64,000 nt of DNA from Xestospongia bergquistia (Eukaryota; Porifera; Demospongiae; Haplosclerida; Petrosiidae): the NCBI GenBank assembly GCA_963965975.1, contig OZ014417.1:1717821-1781820 (forward strand), given 5' to 3'. The notes below the pieces were generated by a model. The model saw nothing but the letters and a program-made list of their open reading frames with translations, had not been told where the DNA came from and did no database searches. Positions 47,601-59,667 of the stretch are shown here, piece by piece (position 1 is the stretch's first letter; the number at the start of each line of letters is the position of its first letter). Made by a program: the position numbers and the translations under genes.

Positions 47601-48082
47601 GAATACTGAACTACATGAAAACTAAAAAGTTAATTCTTTTCATTGTCTAAATTCCAAACGTGGTCTAGTTTAGTCCAATATTAATACTAAACACTAGACC
47701 CCAAAACTTGGAACCTAAACACATTAATTTCACATTGTGTGTGTTTTTCCTGCCAGGACTTTACTGAGTTTTATGAGTTTGTAATTTTGTCACGGTATTA
47801 GATATTCAGTCACAATACACTTATTACTAGTAAACACTCTATGTATAAGACTGTTACTTACCTGTCTACCATAAGAGATGAGTCTCCCATCCATGGTATC
47901 AACATTGATCCACTGTTCTCTAGTTCTGCTTTAACATCGTCTCTATAGAATTTACATTGATAGCCAAACACCATTAAATCTTTAATATCATCCTCTTTGA
48001 CACTCTCTTGTTCTTCTTCTGCCTTTTCATACGGACCCAAAAGAATAGACATGATTACTGAATTCCTGCCAGCCACGCCCAT
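41678..48082 (-). CDS. SFSWAP: Splicing factor, suppressor of white-apricot homologue, without RS tail
   Basis: SURP-domain regulator of alternative splicing. Seven exons fit in phase: 48082-47862, 44407-44247, 43870-43659, 43496-42889, 42650-42595, 42286-41766 and 41707-41678, 1809 bp in all, 602 residues. The N-terminal DRY_EERY-type domain reads LMVFGYQCKFYRDD ... LIPWMGDSS ... VDRYDIRNHF, with DEERYRFLGNDVLEKD. SURP1 (KKLYSIIEHTAKFISTQG ... FLHHEDRLFPFYKQLL) and SURP2 (IQPIVDKTADYVAKNG ... FDFLHPWNQYNAYYKAKV) follow. The C-terminus ends shortly after a basic KKQKL stretch, with no Arg-Ser domain; the vertebrate protein is about 950 residues. Intron 2 uses a GC donor. Intron 1 (3.45 kb) contains the TRAF-like gene on the other strand. 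An in-frame ATG at 48052 is an alternative start. Confidence 0.9.
42296..42594 (-). other. SFSWAP intron 5
   Basis: Non-coding on both strands as far as can be seen. A short plus-strand frame at 42447-42656 overlaps SFSWAP exon 5 in antisense and has no recognisable content. Confidence 0.5.
43555..43640 (-). repeat. GGAT tetranucleotide array (sense of SFSWAP)
   Basis: CCATCCATCC on the plus strand, so GGATGGATGG in the SFSWAP transcript, just downstream of the exon 3 donor. Confidence 0.85.
43926..43985. repeat. About 24-26 bp tandem repeat (TTCCATGGTTACTGGTCTTA)
   Basis: Three copies in SFSWAP intron 2. The unit contains GTAACCATGGAA on the minus strand, one side of an X-box. Confidence 0.85.
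44430..45101. other. SFSWAP intron 1, distal part upstream of the nested gene
   Basis: AT-rich, with no gene. The promoter of the nested TRAF-like gene should lie here. No clear TATA box was found within 50 bp of its ATG. Confidence 0.5.
45102..46622 (+). CDS. TRAF-like protein: RING, TRAF zinc fingers, coiled coil, MATH
   Basis: Likely E3 ubiquitin ligase/adaptor of the TRAF type. Intronless, 506 residues from the ATG at 45102. The RING finger lies at about residues 48-88 (CPVC ... CCGQHVCRIC ... CPMC). Several TRAF-type zinc fingers follow at about 110-260 (CPYGCGQQYQRQHMRKH, CRYCGYQSTHE, CPNECYLD, CEFSHVGCKEKLHRCDL) with a DDYDDDDDYYYE insert. A coiled coil at about 280-350 is built of near-identical KDRQLQE heptads. 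The MATH domain runs from about residue 370 to the end (HQWFSPPYFTDLLGYKMCFE, EWPFEGQVIVRLL, YLKDDCLKFKVIV). It lies antisense inside SFSWAP intron 1. The lack of introns fits a retrocopy origin or the lineage-specific TRAF-like families of early animals. The specific TRAF class cannot be named. Confidence 0.9.
   Translation: MSRHKRSAAKSKSKKVIDNSKSIIKTSGKDRYYYKYQFVSPPPDDVICPVCLDIVEEPYQFTCCGQHVCRICRNKLIQQVTTPQCPMCRHNKCITSPDKYFERNVLNNLWIWCTEGCGQKVKLGQLKNHLQQCPCIQEDCPYGCGQQYQRQHMRKHKGECPKRPFDCRYCGYQSTHEVIVNEHHPVCDKYPINCPNECYLDDYDDDDDYYYETRMPIERGMLQDHLDKCPLQLVECEFSHVGCKEKLHRCDLAQHLSDSSVHHTALSSKMIYESVLKTIEEKDRQLQEKDAQLAKKDNELKETIQQKDRQLQEKDRKLHQKDRQLEEKDKKLHLLLSEVRQLREQHIDLKHLVGNIHEKVYGVVLSVTMEDFSHKYKHRHQWFSPPYFTDLLGYKMCFEVNFKCHRTSLCINSYMMSGPYDNDLEWPFEGQVIVRLLNQLGDHHHYDYVFDYEDMTEGGRVIGDKQGDYLITQSKYLPLDKLNHKSHINCQYLKDDCLKFKVIVPP
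46623..47861. other. SFSWAP intron 1, between nested gene and exon 1
   Basis: About 1.2 kb of AT-rich sequence; the first part should be the 3' UTR of the TRAF-like gene. No further gene seen. Confidence 0.55.
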
Positions 48083-48088
48083 AAATCA

Positions 48089-48102
48089 GTAACCATAGCA
48101 AC
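48089..48102. promoter_or_regulatory. RFX X-box in SFSWAP/LRRC74A divergent promoter
   Basis: GTAACCATAGCAAC matches the X-box consensus GTNRCCATRGYAAC at all positions. It lies in the 50 bp between the two start codons, 31 bp upstream of the LRRC74A ATG. A one-mismatch site (GTTGCTATAGTAAC, 48748-48761) lies in an LRRC74A intron. Confidence 0.6.
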
Positions 48103-48132
48103 TAATAATGATAAACTACTTACATCAAACAC

Positions 48133-51100
48133 ATGGATATTGAAGAGGAAGTGGAATTAGTGAAGTCTCCTCATGGAGTTAGTACTGTTATATCATCAGA
48201 TAATAAAGTAGAGATACCGGTTAGTATTATGTTTAATGTATTCTACAATAATTGACAATAATAAGGATAAATATAGTACATTATTATCTTGTACTATGAT
48301 AGAGTCAAGTCATTTCTTTATCTATTTTTGTTGCACAGATTATCATTTCTGATGTAGTTAAAAATGGTGAGAGTGGACATATATTTGGTGAGGGTGAAGG
48401 TGAATTCAGTGAGCCTGGTGAGGGAGGTTCTGAGATAGCAACTGGATCGAGGACTGGTCTGTCAACAGGAAGAGAGGGAGATGACCAGTTAGATACTGAT
48501 GTACTATCTGAAGGTTCAGATGCTGGCTGGGACACAGACCTAGATATTGAAGGTACAGGAATGAGGATGTGTTTTTCTAGTGTGTACTTGCTTCTATTCA
48601 TCTTACTTGTCCATCCATTCACCTGACCCATGCATCCATTCATCTTATTTATTCATTTATCTGTCCATCAATGTACTGCGCCTATCCCTCTTTTTGTCAA
48701 TCATTCATTCTGCCATCCATTGTTGGTCCACATATTCTATTAGTACAGTTGCTATAGTAACATACATTATTAATATGTATTTAGAGGAGAAAGAAGAATA
48801 CGATGTTACTGGTCAGAGAACATATGCCAGAGCTTGTGAAATGATTGGTGTTATACCAGTATCTCATTTTATACGTTGCCTACAATCAAGGGAGGCTACT
48901 ATAGACTTGAGTCACCATTATATTGGACCTAAAGGAGCTAAAGCCATTGCTGTACCTCTTACTGTATGTAGTGCTGGATGGATAGATAAGTCAATGGATA
49001 GATAGATGGATGGATGGGAGAACAGACAGATGTTACTGGATGGATAATGGTTAATGGACAGTTATATTTTTTTCCTTGTTCAGTCTAACACCAGCGTGAC
49101 TCATCTTAATTTAAGCAATAATGGTCTAAGTAAAGAGGGTGGTCTAGCTATTGCTGATATGCTCAAAGAGAATTGTTATATAACACATCTTGATTTATCT
49201 AATAATTCTATTGGTGCAACAGGAGCATATGCTATAGCAGATATGCTTAATTCAAATAGTACTGTTACTCACTGCAACTTCAGTGGTTAGTCAAATGGAT
49301 TAATGAATGGGAAGGATGGATGGATGAATGTATACTATATACTACAATGAATATATTAATACTTCTTTCCATTATAACAATGAATGTAGACATGTTGTTA
49401 TTAAACATTTTTTATTGTAGGAAGTGTATTTGATGACAAGGCAGCTGAACCTGTTAGTGAAATCATCAAAGTTAGTCACCTTGTCATAACATTATCAGCT
49501 ATTGGATAGAAGAATGAATACTTGTTATTAATAGGGACTTTGAAATAGCATTTATTTCCAATTCATCTAGCTCTCCATCTGGCCATTCATCTATCTATCT
49601 ATTTATTTATCCATCCATTGATCTTCATTTCCCACAGGTCAGTCTTCGTATCACTTATCTAGACCTTAGTCATAACGAGTTCTCAGAAGTCAGTGGTACA
49701 ATACTGGGAGCTGCTATAGGTCAATAAAACACAAATCATGTGTACGTTTTTATTTATCTTACTATAGCTGAAAGTGAAGTACTGCAAACACTAAATCTCA
49801 GTTGGAATCACATTCGTAGAAAAGGTGCTATTGCTATAGCTCAAGGTCTCAAGTCAAACCAAATGCTGAAGGTCCTTAATTTAGCATATAATGGATTTGG
49901 TACTGAAGGTGCTATAGCATTAGCTGATGCACTTAAAGTGAACACAACATTACAAGAATTAGATATAACGTAAGTTAAAAACTGATGAGCACTTGTTCAC
50001 AAAAGAGTTAAGAGTTTTATTTATAGATCAAATATAGCCGTATGAACTGTGTACATGATTGTGTTCTTTGAACATGCATTAATATTGAACTAGGTATGTA
50101 AAAAATATTTTCTTTACTCCAGGGACAATCGTATACTCATTGAAGGAGTTAAAGCTATTGCTAAAGTACTTCCAACTTGTGAAAACTTGAAAACATTAAA
50201 GGTATAATGTGTATTTAGTTCATCTAATATAATGTGTATTTAGTTCATCTAATATAATGGTTGTATTTAGTTCATCTAATATAATGGTTGTATTTAGTTC
50301 ATCTAATATAATGTATATTTAGTTCATCTAATATAATGTATATTTAGTTCATCTAATATAATGTATATTTAGTTCATCTAATATAATGGTTGTATTTCAA
50401 TAGATTGGACAAAATCCTATTGGAATGGCTGGAGTAACAACATTACTGGATGCTTTAAAGACTGGTAGTAGCTCATTGACTGAACTTTGTATGGATGTAT
50501 GTTGGAATAGATATAATACACCCATCTGTCATCAAGATCCACCCATCCATTCATCTTCTATTCCCTTCTAGGGTATTACAGTAACTCTAGAAATTGCTAA
50601 AATAATTAAAGATATGACAGAAGACATTTCTAGTCTCACAATTACTCATGCTGGCACAGGTGGCTATAAAGAACCAAAACCATTACCAACACCAATACAA
50701 AAATTAACAAAATATTCCAAAGAAAACAACGTAAAATTGAATGATTTATTTTTAGTGTTTGATAAAAAGAAACATGGATATCTCACTGAAGAAGAATTTA
50801 GAGCATCTTTGAAAGTAAGTTCAGTTGAATGTATCTTTATTATAATTACATGTGAAATTACATCATTGATCGAAACAACAAAACAGTGAACAATTTAATG
50901 TTCACTGTTACTAAATATAGAATGTTACTATTTATAGAATGATACTGCTAATAATTATTATTATAGACTATTAATTCTGCGTACTGTTCTGGTATCAGTA
51001 GTAGTGCAATAAGTTAATTATTTTATAATGTAGATTCCGTGAAATTAAAATTAATAATAGACAATTTGTAATTAATTAACCGCAACATGTGAGCATGTTA

Positions 51101-51390
51101 AAATACATGTACATGTACATGGAAAATCATGTCAAAATTACACTGCATTTTATTTATTTTTGTAGCATATAAGTGCTCCTTTGATGGAATTTGAAGTATT
51201 GAAATTGTTAAAAGAGTTTGGTAAGGAGAGAGAGAAAGTACCAACAACAGAAGAAGGAGAAGAAGAGATAGCTGAGGAGGATGAAGGACCAGTAACTATT
51301 ATTGACTATAAGTAAGTAGAATTATGTATTATAAAAATATCATGTTCTCTATTTTTCAGTGCTATTTTGGAATCTGCAAAAAACTGTTAA
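48133..51390 (+). CDS. LRRC74A: Leucine-rich repeat protein LRRC74A-like
   Basis: Cytoplasmic LRR protein of the ribonuclease-inhibitor type; the vertebrate homologue is mainly testis-expressed and its function is unclear. Multi-exon, starting MDIEEEVELVKSPHG. An acidic N-terminus ends in WDTDLDIEEKEEYDVTG. The LRRC74 opening YARACEMIGVIPVSHFIR precedes at least seven LRRs (VTHLNLSNNGLSKEGGLAIA, ITHLDLSNNSIGATGAYAIA, LQTLNLSWNHIRRKGAIAIA, LKVLNLAYNGFGTEGAIALA). A C-terminal segment LNDLFLVFDKKKHGYLTEEE resembles a degenerate EF-hand: loop position 3 is Lys, so calcium binding is doubtful. The last exon ends IDYNAILESAKNC at 51390. An exact RFX X-box just upstream suggests ciliary expression. 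Confidence 0.87.
50212..50395 (+). repeat. About 25-bp tandem repeat (TATTTAGTTCATCTAATATA)
   Basis: About seven copies of a 25-27 bp unit, alternating AATGTGTA, AATGGTTG and AATGTATA starts, filling an LRRC74A intron. Confidence 0.9.
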
Positions 51391-51522
51391 AAATTTTGAA
51401 ATTAATTTGGTGTGGGTGTGGTCAAATTATTATTATAACACGCCTACTTTATGTTTTGAATAATAAGTTGCTTGTGTGTGTGTGTGTTGGCTAATTTGTG
51501 CGTGTGGTGGGTGAAGAAAGAG

Positions 51523-52401
51523 ATGGCCAAAGAGAGAACCAGATCCGCAGTTCGTTCTTCTGTGATAGGGCCTCCAGTCTTCCAATATACGAGTCTCTAT
51601 GCGAAAATATACGCGGCTAAAAATCTACCCAACAAAGAAATGTAAGTAGAGTAGCATAATGCTAAGGGCTAATGGTGCGTTTTAGTAAGTGTACGAATTA
51701 CTTTACTTTAAAAGCTAAAGGAAACCAACTTCATTATAAGAAACTAGTTACTATGTGTCATAATGTAATTATTTCTTTCATTCTTGTAATACTATTAATT
51801 ATGCACCTAAATTGGTCCAGTGCCAGATTGATTGTTGCCATAGTGTCTGTTCCAAAGACAACGTTGTTAGAAGATGCTCATGTGTAAACATCTTTATGAA
51901 TAAAATATCAACTTAACCACAGCAAAAGATTTTATATCTAGGTCCCATTATTATATAGTTAGTTCTATCATGAGACCAACTTAAGACCCAGAATATAAAA
52001 AACAGCAATAGCAGTGATAGGACCCCATGTTATGAGTGAATGATTGACTGATAAATGAATTAATAAATATATTAATACTTCAATTTAATGATAATTATTA
52101 TTATTATTGTTTATTAATATTTAATGAGGTCCTAAAAGTATATTATAAAATAACATACAATAATAATAAGAGGTAATTGATATGATTTACTGTCTATGTG
52201 TTGATATAAAGTTTAACTTCATATCTAAGTGGGCCATTATTAAGTCAGAGTGATGATATTGTTATTAATAATATAGACCTTTTTTAGTTGATGAGTTCTG
52301 ATAACATTTTTGGCATAGTTCAATTGTTATGTTAAGAGTAACATTAGTAATTGTTTGAATGTTAATCTCTCTCTTTCTTTCTCTCCCTCTCTCTCTTTCT
52401 C

Positions 52402-52433
<32 letters not shown>

Positions 52434-52824
52434 GGCTTACTTATAGGACTGGAGTCAGAGATGTCTATTGTTATATTAAAGTTGACAATGAGTCTATAGC
52501 AAGGTAAGTATAATAATTTTGAATTAAACACTGATCTCATGTTTAATTTATGTCTTTAGAACGGCCTCTGTTTTCAATTCTTCTGAGCCCTACTGGGGAG
52601 AAGAGTACACACTTCATGTACCACTGGAATATCAATATGTCTCTGTGTATGTATATGATCATGATCATTTGGGGTAAGATGGATTGGATTATTGAGGTAC
52701 TATGCCACTCATCTATTCTTTATAATTCAGAGTTAAAGTTCCTATTGGTAAGGTAATGCTAGACAGAGAATCCATCATGGCTTCACCTCGAGGTTTGTAT
52801 TAATCATTTCTTATTTCTTTGTAT

Positions 52825-52870
<46 letters not shown>

Positions 52871-53188
52871 ATCTCTTCAAGGTGTGGATCGCTGGTTCCC
52901 TCTAAAACCTATTAGCAAGGATGATGAGGTACAAGGAGAGTTATTAGTAGAGATTATGATTGATGAATTCACTGAGGTAAACAATATTAATAGAAGTTAG
53001 TATTAGAACTATTATGACTAAATATAGTATCTCTATGTACTATATTGATGATATTATCAAGACAGTTAGTTTAATAGTTATTTTTTGAGATATGGTTGAA
53101 TAACAAAAGGATGTGTGACATAATGTATTGCTATATAAGGTAGTGATGAGTGCTATGTAGATTGGGTACATATTACTACACATATAAA

Positions 53189-53223
<35 letters not shown>

Positions 53224-56200
53224 CAAAGAATACTACTAGATTCTTTTTCCTCCTATAGGACATGTATCGTGGAGTTATTACTCTAGTTGAAGCAAGGTAA
53301 TGGATGTCATCATATTATTTCCATTAACAGTCTAACATTACAATAACTATTATTCCACAGAGATTTAGCTGTTAGAGACATCAATAACAAGATTGATCCT
53401 TATGCTGTTATAAACTATGGAGGAAAAGAACTATCGACTCACGTGTTACGTAAAACTCGGTTTCCTCGTTGGAACAAGACCTACGAGATCCCTATCAAAC
53501 TACCACTGGAAGATCCAGAAAATAGAACTGTTAGAATTACTTTATATGATTGGGAGAAATTCCATCAAGATGCTTTTCTAGGAGAGGTAAGAGAGCAATT
53601 CTACTATTCTGTTAGGTAATATGTAATACAGTGTCTAGTACCAGGTTTAGTTATGTGCTTACTGCAATGACCTGTGTACAGGTCAAATTTGAATTCGTTA
53701 TGGTTTAGTTGATTTGATGCTGTTGGTTAGAGTTAATTAGATGTTATGGTATTGGATTTATTAGTGTATGTAGCAAATTTGTAGTGTGAATGAGTATACA
53801 ATAATATACAATAGTATACAATAATATACAATAGTATACAATAATATACAATAGTATACAATACTATGTAATAGTATACAATACTATGTAATAGTATACA
53901 ATAATATACAATAGTATACAATAATATACAATAGTATACAATTATGTGCAGTAGTCTACAATAGGTGTATTAATAATATGCAATTGAATTTGTTTGTATT
54001 GAATGTCCAGTGTGTAAACTGTCCAATGCCATAATTGAATTTTGGACTGTTGATTCCTGACCATAGAATGACAATTAAACACATGCTTGTACTATTCACT
54101 GTGTTACAGTGATTATCCGTACTTACCACAGTGACCTAGGTTGGTCATCATCTGTACTTGCCATCATGACCTAGGATAGCTACCATTTATAAGCTCTAAA
54201 CTAGTGAATATCAGTATTTACCACAATGACCTAGGATAGCTATCATTAGTAAGCTCTAGACTAGTAAACATCAGTATTTACCACAGTGACCTAGGATAGC
54301 TATCATTAGTAAGCTCTAGACTAGTGAACATCAGTATTTACCACAGTGACTTAGGATAGCTACCATTAGTAAGCTCTAGACTAGTGAACATCAGTATTTA
54401 CCACAGTGACCTAGGATAGCTACCATTAGTAAGCTCTAGACTAGTGAACATCAGTACTTACCACAGTGACCTAGGATAGCTACCATTAGTAAGCTCTAAA
54501 CTAGTGAACATCAGTACTTATCACAGTGACCTAGGATATTACAGTGTACTTCTCATACATACAGGTGGTGCTTGATTTAGCGGAACTGTTTCTAGGACAA
54601 CGATACAAGACATGGTACAGACTTCAACAACAAGACAAAGGTGATGCAGCTGCTTCTACAACGAAAAAGGACAGCAAAAAAGAGAAAGATCTTGGAAGAT
54701 TACAGTTAAAAGTTCAATGTCATGAAGAAAGAATTCTAGACTCTCAACTTTATACACCCTTTGTCCAATTGATGTTAAAAGCTGTTGAGCACCCTAATGT
54801 AAGTAGGAGGTACCTCTTGGAAACCTATCAGAAATATAGTTGATATTGTTGTCACTCAGAACCATGATGTAATATCCAATGTATCATTTGGGATTCTTGT
54901 GAGATAAATTATGTTATTACTCAGAACCATACTTTAAAATTCTAATGTTACTCAGAACCATATTCTAAAATTCTGATGTTCTCTCTTGTGGTTATTCTGA
55001 CTTTCTACTCTTTTAGCCCAAGGGGAGCCCTTTGCTCGTTATGTTAGAGGAAGTAATGACAATGGATATAAACAGTTTAGCTCACACACTTGTTCGTTTC
55101 TACATAGCACATGGGGCCATACTGCCTTTACTGGACTGCCTAATAACTAAAGAGGTTGAAGATACTAGTCCAGGTTAGACAAGTTATAAAAACCAGTTAT
55201 GATAACTTGATTTGTGGTTGGACAATTATTATGAGGAGTATTGCACAATAGGTTTATAGTTTTATAATTAAACCACTCTTATCACTGAGTTTTTTCTCTC
55301 TCTCAATATTTCTTTCTTGTTACTCCTTTGTACTCTCTCTAGGACATTCAACAACATTGTTTCGTGGTAATTCATTGGCCTCTAAATGTATAGATCAATT
55401 TATGAAAGTATGTTGACTAGATCCATCCACTTACTTGTCTGTTGTTCCATCTACTTGGTCATCCATCTGTTAATTCATCCACTCATCTATTCATACATTC
55501 ATTAATTCATACATTGATTAATTCATACATTCATTAATTCATACCTATACCATTAATCTATCCATTTCATATTGTTGTAGGTAGTGGCATTGCCTTATTT
55601 GCACGAGACACTTAAACCTGTGGTAGATATGATTTTTAATGATAGAAAACTAATCGAACTAGATCCAGATCAATTAAAAAATTCTGGCAAGTCAGTCAAT
55701 GATCACATGACCATCATGTGACTCAGACTACACATCATGTGACTGTCATGTGACTACATGTTTCTATGCTCTTTCCCAGGTCTACTAAAACAATTGATAC
55801 ATCAGTGACACAGTTAACAGGCTACGTCCAAGTTGCAACTGATACAATCTTTAGATCAATACAACGTTGTCCCTCTATTCTTAGACAAGCTCTTAAACTG
55901 CTTTGGCAAAAAGTTGTTGTAAAGTTCCATGGTGATGTAAGTTTCATACCTGATCTCTCTTTGTTTATTTCCTCTTCTCTAGACTCCTTACATTGCTGTG
56001 ACTGGTTTTATTTTCTTGAGGTTCTTTGTACCAGCCATATTGTCTCCTAAATTATTTGCTCTTAGAGATGAACATGCTGATCAAAGAACCGAGAGAACTC
56101 TGAAACTTACTGCTAAGGTATATACTAGCAATGATGGATCAATGGACAAACAGACAGATAATTAAGATGATTGATTGATAGACAGATTAATATATAGACT

Positions 56201-59130
56201 CATGTTGATAGATAGATAAAGTACAGCTGGCTAGAAATGATTGTTATATTATTTTGTGTGTGTGTGTATGTGTTAACAATATAGTATATATAATATTTTG
56301 TAGGTTATACAGACAATGGGTAACCTTCAAATTGAAGTTGATGTAAAGGAACAATTTATGGCTCCCATGGCAACCATTCTTCAAGAGGGTGTGGTTAAAG
56401 TGAAGAGCTACGTTGATAGATTAATTGATGTTGTCGTTGTGGATACTAGTGGTACATCAGTTGGTAAGATGTGTGTGTGTGCTCTGACAATACACATAAT
56501 AACAATGTAATTTCCATGTATGTATACATATCCCATATACATATACATATCCCTAATACATATACATGTACATATTCGTAATACATATACATGTACATAT
56601 CATTAATACATATACATATCATAATACATGTACATGTACATATCCCTAATACATATACATGTACATATCATTAATACATATACATATCATAATACATGTA
56701 CATGTACATATCCCTAATACATATACATGTACATATCATTAATACATATACATATCATAATACATGTACATGTACATATCCCTAATACATATACATGTAC
56801 ATATCATTAATACATATACACGTACATATCATAAATCCACTTAGGTAGTAAGGTGTGTCACTATGAGTTATTATAGTAAACAACCTAACATGGTATCAAT
56901 CAGTTATAAGAATTTATCTCTTCTTACATTGATTGTTCTAACATTACATCTAGATTAACAACCTAATAACTCCATATAACAATAATACAGAAGATTACTG
57001 GTAGGGAATGTTATCTCTATTTGTGGGACTATTATAATATCCCAAATACAGAAGTTTCCTCAACACAGAAGTTAAATGATGCATCAAATTAGTAATATTT
57101 GGGACTAGAATGAGTATCCTTAGTAATGAAGATGATAGATAACATGTGACTAGTCACACATAGAGTATCTGTTAATATCATTGCTATTAAATTATTAGAA
57201 CAATATAATTTGTAGTTCAATTCTTCTGATAGATTGTTTGTGGTGTCCACCACCACCTTCTAACTGTTCATATGTTTGCTGACATTGGCTGTTATATTTA
57301 TGCTTTGATCTATTAAATACTCTATTACAATGGGTGGGGTCTACAGTACAAAACACAGCTGGTATATTATGTGCCTAAACATTAAAACATTTGTCTACTT
57401 TGCTGGGCTATAATGTCAGTACACTCTAATGTCACAGTATCTGCCAAATGTTTAGTCTTGTAATATATATATACTGGGAAAATATTGTGTTTACCGGGAA
57501 ACTGTTGGTGGGAAATGAGTATGTGTGATGAAGACTGCATTGATAACTAATATGACAACAATAGGATTTATATAACTAAATTCTATCTTTTAATGGAAAT
57601 AGTTTTTTTTGTTAATATTGGTATCATTATCATTTATCTATTAGTAATATTTATTAAAGGAATGTACTAAAGATTAAGTTTTTTGTACTGTTCTGGTTTA
57701 AGTAATAATAGAATGTTAATCCCTGAGTCAATTATATGTGAATAGATAGAGATAATAATAAATGATAAACATCCATCATCTATCTGACCATTTTTCCATC
57801 CCTTCATTCACTTACACATTCAGATGTTATAATAATCCTTTCCTTTAGCTTCACCCGTTCTTTTGTCACCTGATCCGTTTGGAATGGGTTATTTACAACA
57901 TGTTGTACTAGCTAGTGGAGTATTGTGGAAAAGGGTGACCAGTGGAGGCTCTGGTGCCGTGGGATCTCTCCTTTATAGAAAGAGATACTTTGAATTGAGT
58001 AACATTGCTCTTACATATTTCCCAACAGAGAAAAAGACTGGAGTAAGTTATAAGAAATGTTTTAATTCTCTTCATTACCTTTTACTCTTAGGAAGCAAAA
58101 AGCTATCCTGTACAATGGGTCAAAGTAGTAGAGAAATTAGACGAGGGTGCTTTCCATCGTAAGTACATGTTCCAAGTGGTCGTTGTTCCCACGGGTCCTT
58201 CACTTATTAGTCCTCCTAGTCAAGTCACTTTCTACTTGCAGGCTGCTGTAAGTCTTGTACAATTGAATAGTTAGATAGAGAGGTTGATGATACATTGGAC
58301 AGTAGTATATAATACATTGGACTGGTACATTGGACAGTAATAGATAGTACTTTGTTGTATGGTATATTACATGGTTAGATGGTACATTGGACAGTAATAG
58401 ATAGTACTTTTGTTGTATGGTATGTTACATGGTACATTGGTTATCACGTTGTATTTTATTTATGATATGTAGGATGTAAATGAGCAAAATCGTTGGGTGT
58501 CTGCTATCAGAAAAGCTTGCCTCTGTAATAGAGATATGAGTCCTGTCTATCATCCTGGATCTTATCAACCAAGAAAGAAAGAATGGAGTTGTTGTAGAGC
58601 TACTGCTACTGCCGGTTAGGGGGGAGAGTGAGGGGGGGAAAAGAGAGAGTGAGAGAGTTTATTGTATGTGACTTATATCTATATATCTCTATATAGAACC
58701 AGGTTGCTGTCCATGTCATCGTGGTATCACTATTGGTGACTGGCGGGATCCTTTGGACCCCTATTTAGATGCACAGGTCATCTACTCACAGTATCATCAA
58801 GGTAGAGAAACACTGGCCAGTAAGTATGATCCCAATAAGAGACAGCAAGGAAAAGAGAATGATGCAGGAACTAAAGACAATGACAGCGAGAGTTTGGTAC
58901 CATCAGGAGGTGGTGAGAGTGCTTCAGTTAGCAGTGGAGGTGACGGAGAAGGTGAAACTAGTGCCAGTGATAGAGCAAGTTTTGCCGTTACAAGAGGAAG
59001 TGGAACGGATAGTATTATTGATCAATCAGTGAGCGATGAAGATCAGAAAGGGATGGAAATAGCTTATCAGAGCCTGGTTGAAGTGTTAGACGAATTAGCC
59101 TATCACCATTCTCAGGTTCCTGTATTGTAG
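51523..59130 (+). CDS. RASAL1: GAP1-family Ras GTPase-activating protein, RASAL1/RASA4-like
   Basis: Switches Ras off by stimulating GTP hydrolysis, at the plasma membrane in the vertebrate homologues. Multi-exon, starting [13 protein letters not shown], 133 bp after LRRC74A. Domains in order: C2A ([26 protein letters not shown] with the acidic loop), C2B ([37 protein letters not shown]), RasGAP ([20 protein letters not shown]; arginine-finger region [32 protein letters not shown]), PH ([32 protein letters not shown]) and a BTK-type zinc motif ([15 protein letters not shown] ... CCPCH). [20 protein letters not shown] is typical of RASAL1/RASA4. The C-terminus is Ser/Asp/Gly-rich and ends with a conserved [15 protein letters not shown] helix. 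Choice between RASAL1 and RASA4 is not possible. Confidence 0.92.
53793..53945 (+). repeat. ATACAATAGTATACAATA tandem repeat
   Basis: About 20-bp units of TATACAATAATATACAATAG in a RasGAP intron. Confidence 0.85.
54121..54535 (-). repeat. 60-bp minisatellite, about 7 copies (array B)
   Basis: An exact 60-bp period, with copies starting near 54178, 54238, 54298, 54358, 54418 and 54478. Each plus-strand unit is the reverse complement of the array A unit at 3005-3192. The array ends about 30 bp before the RasGAP exon near 54565. Confidence 0.92.
56520..56840 (+). repeat. ACATATACATGTACATATC tandem repeat
   Basis: A higher-order repeat of about 64-68 bp built of CCTAATACATATACATGT, ACATATCATTAATACATA and CATATCATAATACATGTA in the longest RasGAP intron. 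Confidence 0.9.
56841..57848 (+). other. Remainder of the longest RasGAP intron
   Basis: About 1 kb AT-rich intron between the exon ending TSGTSV and the exon starting ASPVLLSPD. No gene seen. Confidence 0.6.
58283..58440 (+). repeat. TACATTGGACAGTAATAGATAGTAC tandem repeat
   Basis: Irregular copies of ACATTGGACAGTA, TAGATAGTACTTTG and TTGTATGGTA in a RasGAP PH-domain intron. Confidence 0.8.
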
Positions 59131-59667
59131 TGTAACCATAACAACCAACAGATAAATTGTTCAAAATATTTCATCCAATGATCTGTCACGTTCTCTATGT
59201 ATGTATGTAATTCTATATGTGTGTGTGTGTGTGCGTAATTAATGTTATTATACTACCAGACCAATTTTATTTTCATACACTTTGAATCTAGGGTTATGTA
59301 GACTCATACCCATAACTTATGTTCATGGACTCAAACCCAATTAAAACACCCTGTACCTAAGTTTAGAGTCAAATCTCATAGATATTAAATGTTCAATCAA
59401 AAATTGAACACACTTAATTTTTTCTTTTGTTTTTTGTTTTGTTTGAAACAGTAATCTTCTCTAGGTTGAAAATCTTAGTTTCTAAGTGTATTACTTGAAA
59501 GATATAGTTGACTTTTTAGTGACTAGAATATTTATATATTATAATAATAATAATTTGATGTAATTATTAAATCAATCATTAATTTTTGTTTGATAAAACA
59601 GTCATTCAGTTTGTTCAAGACATGATTACTGAAAGGAAAGTATATAACTATTGATAATGATAAAGTT
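59131..59667. other. RasGAP/APMAP convergent 3' region
   Basis: About 540 bp; 3' UTRs, a short (GT)n near 59217 and AT-rich sequence. No gene seen. Confidence 0.6.

Noticed and set aside
53733..53921. Minus-strand [11 protein letters not shown] frame
   Set aside because: Translation of the ATACAATA tandem repeat.
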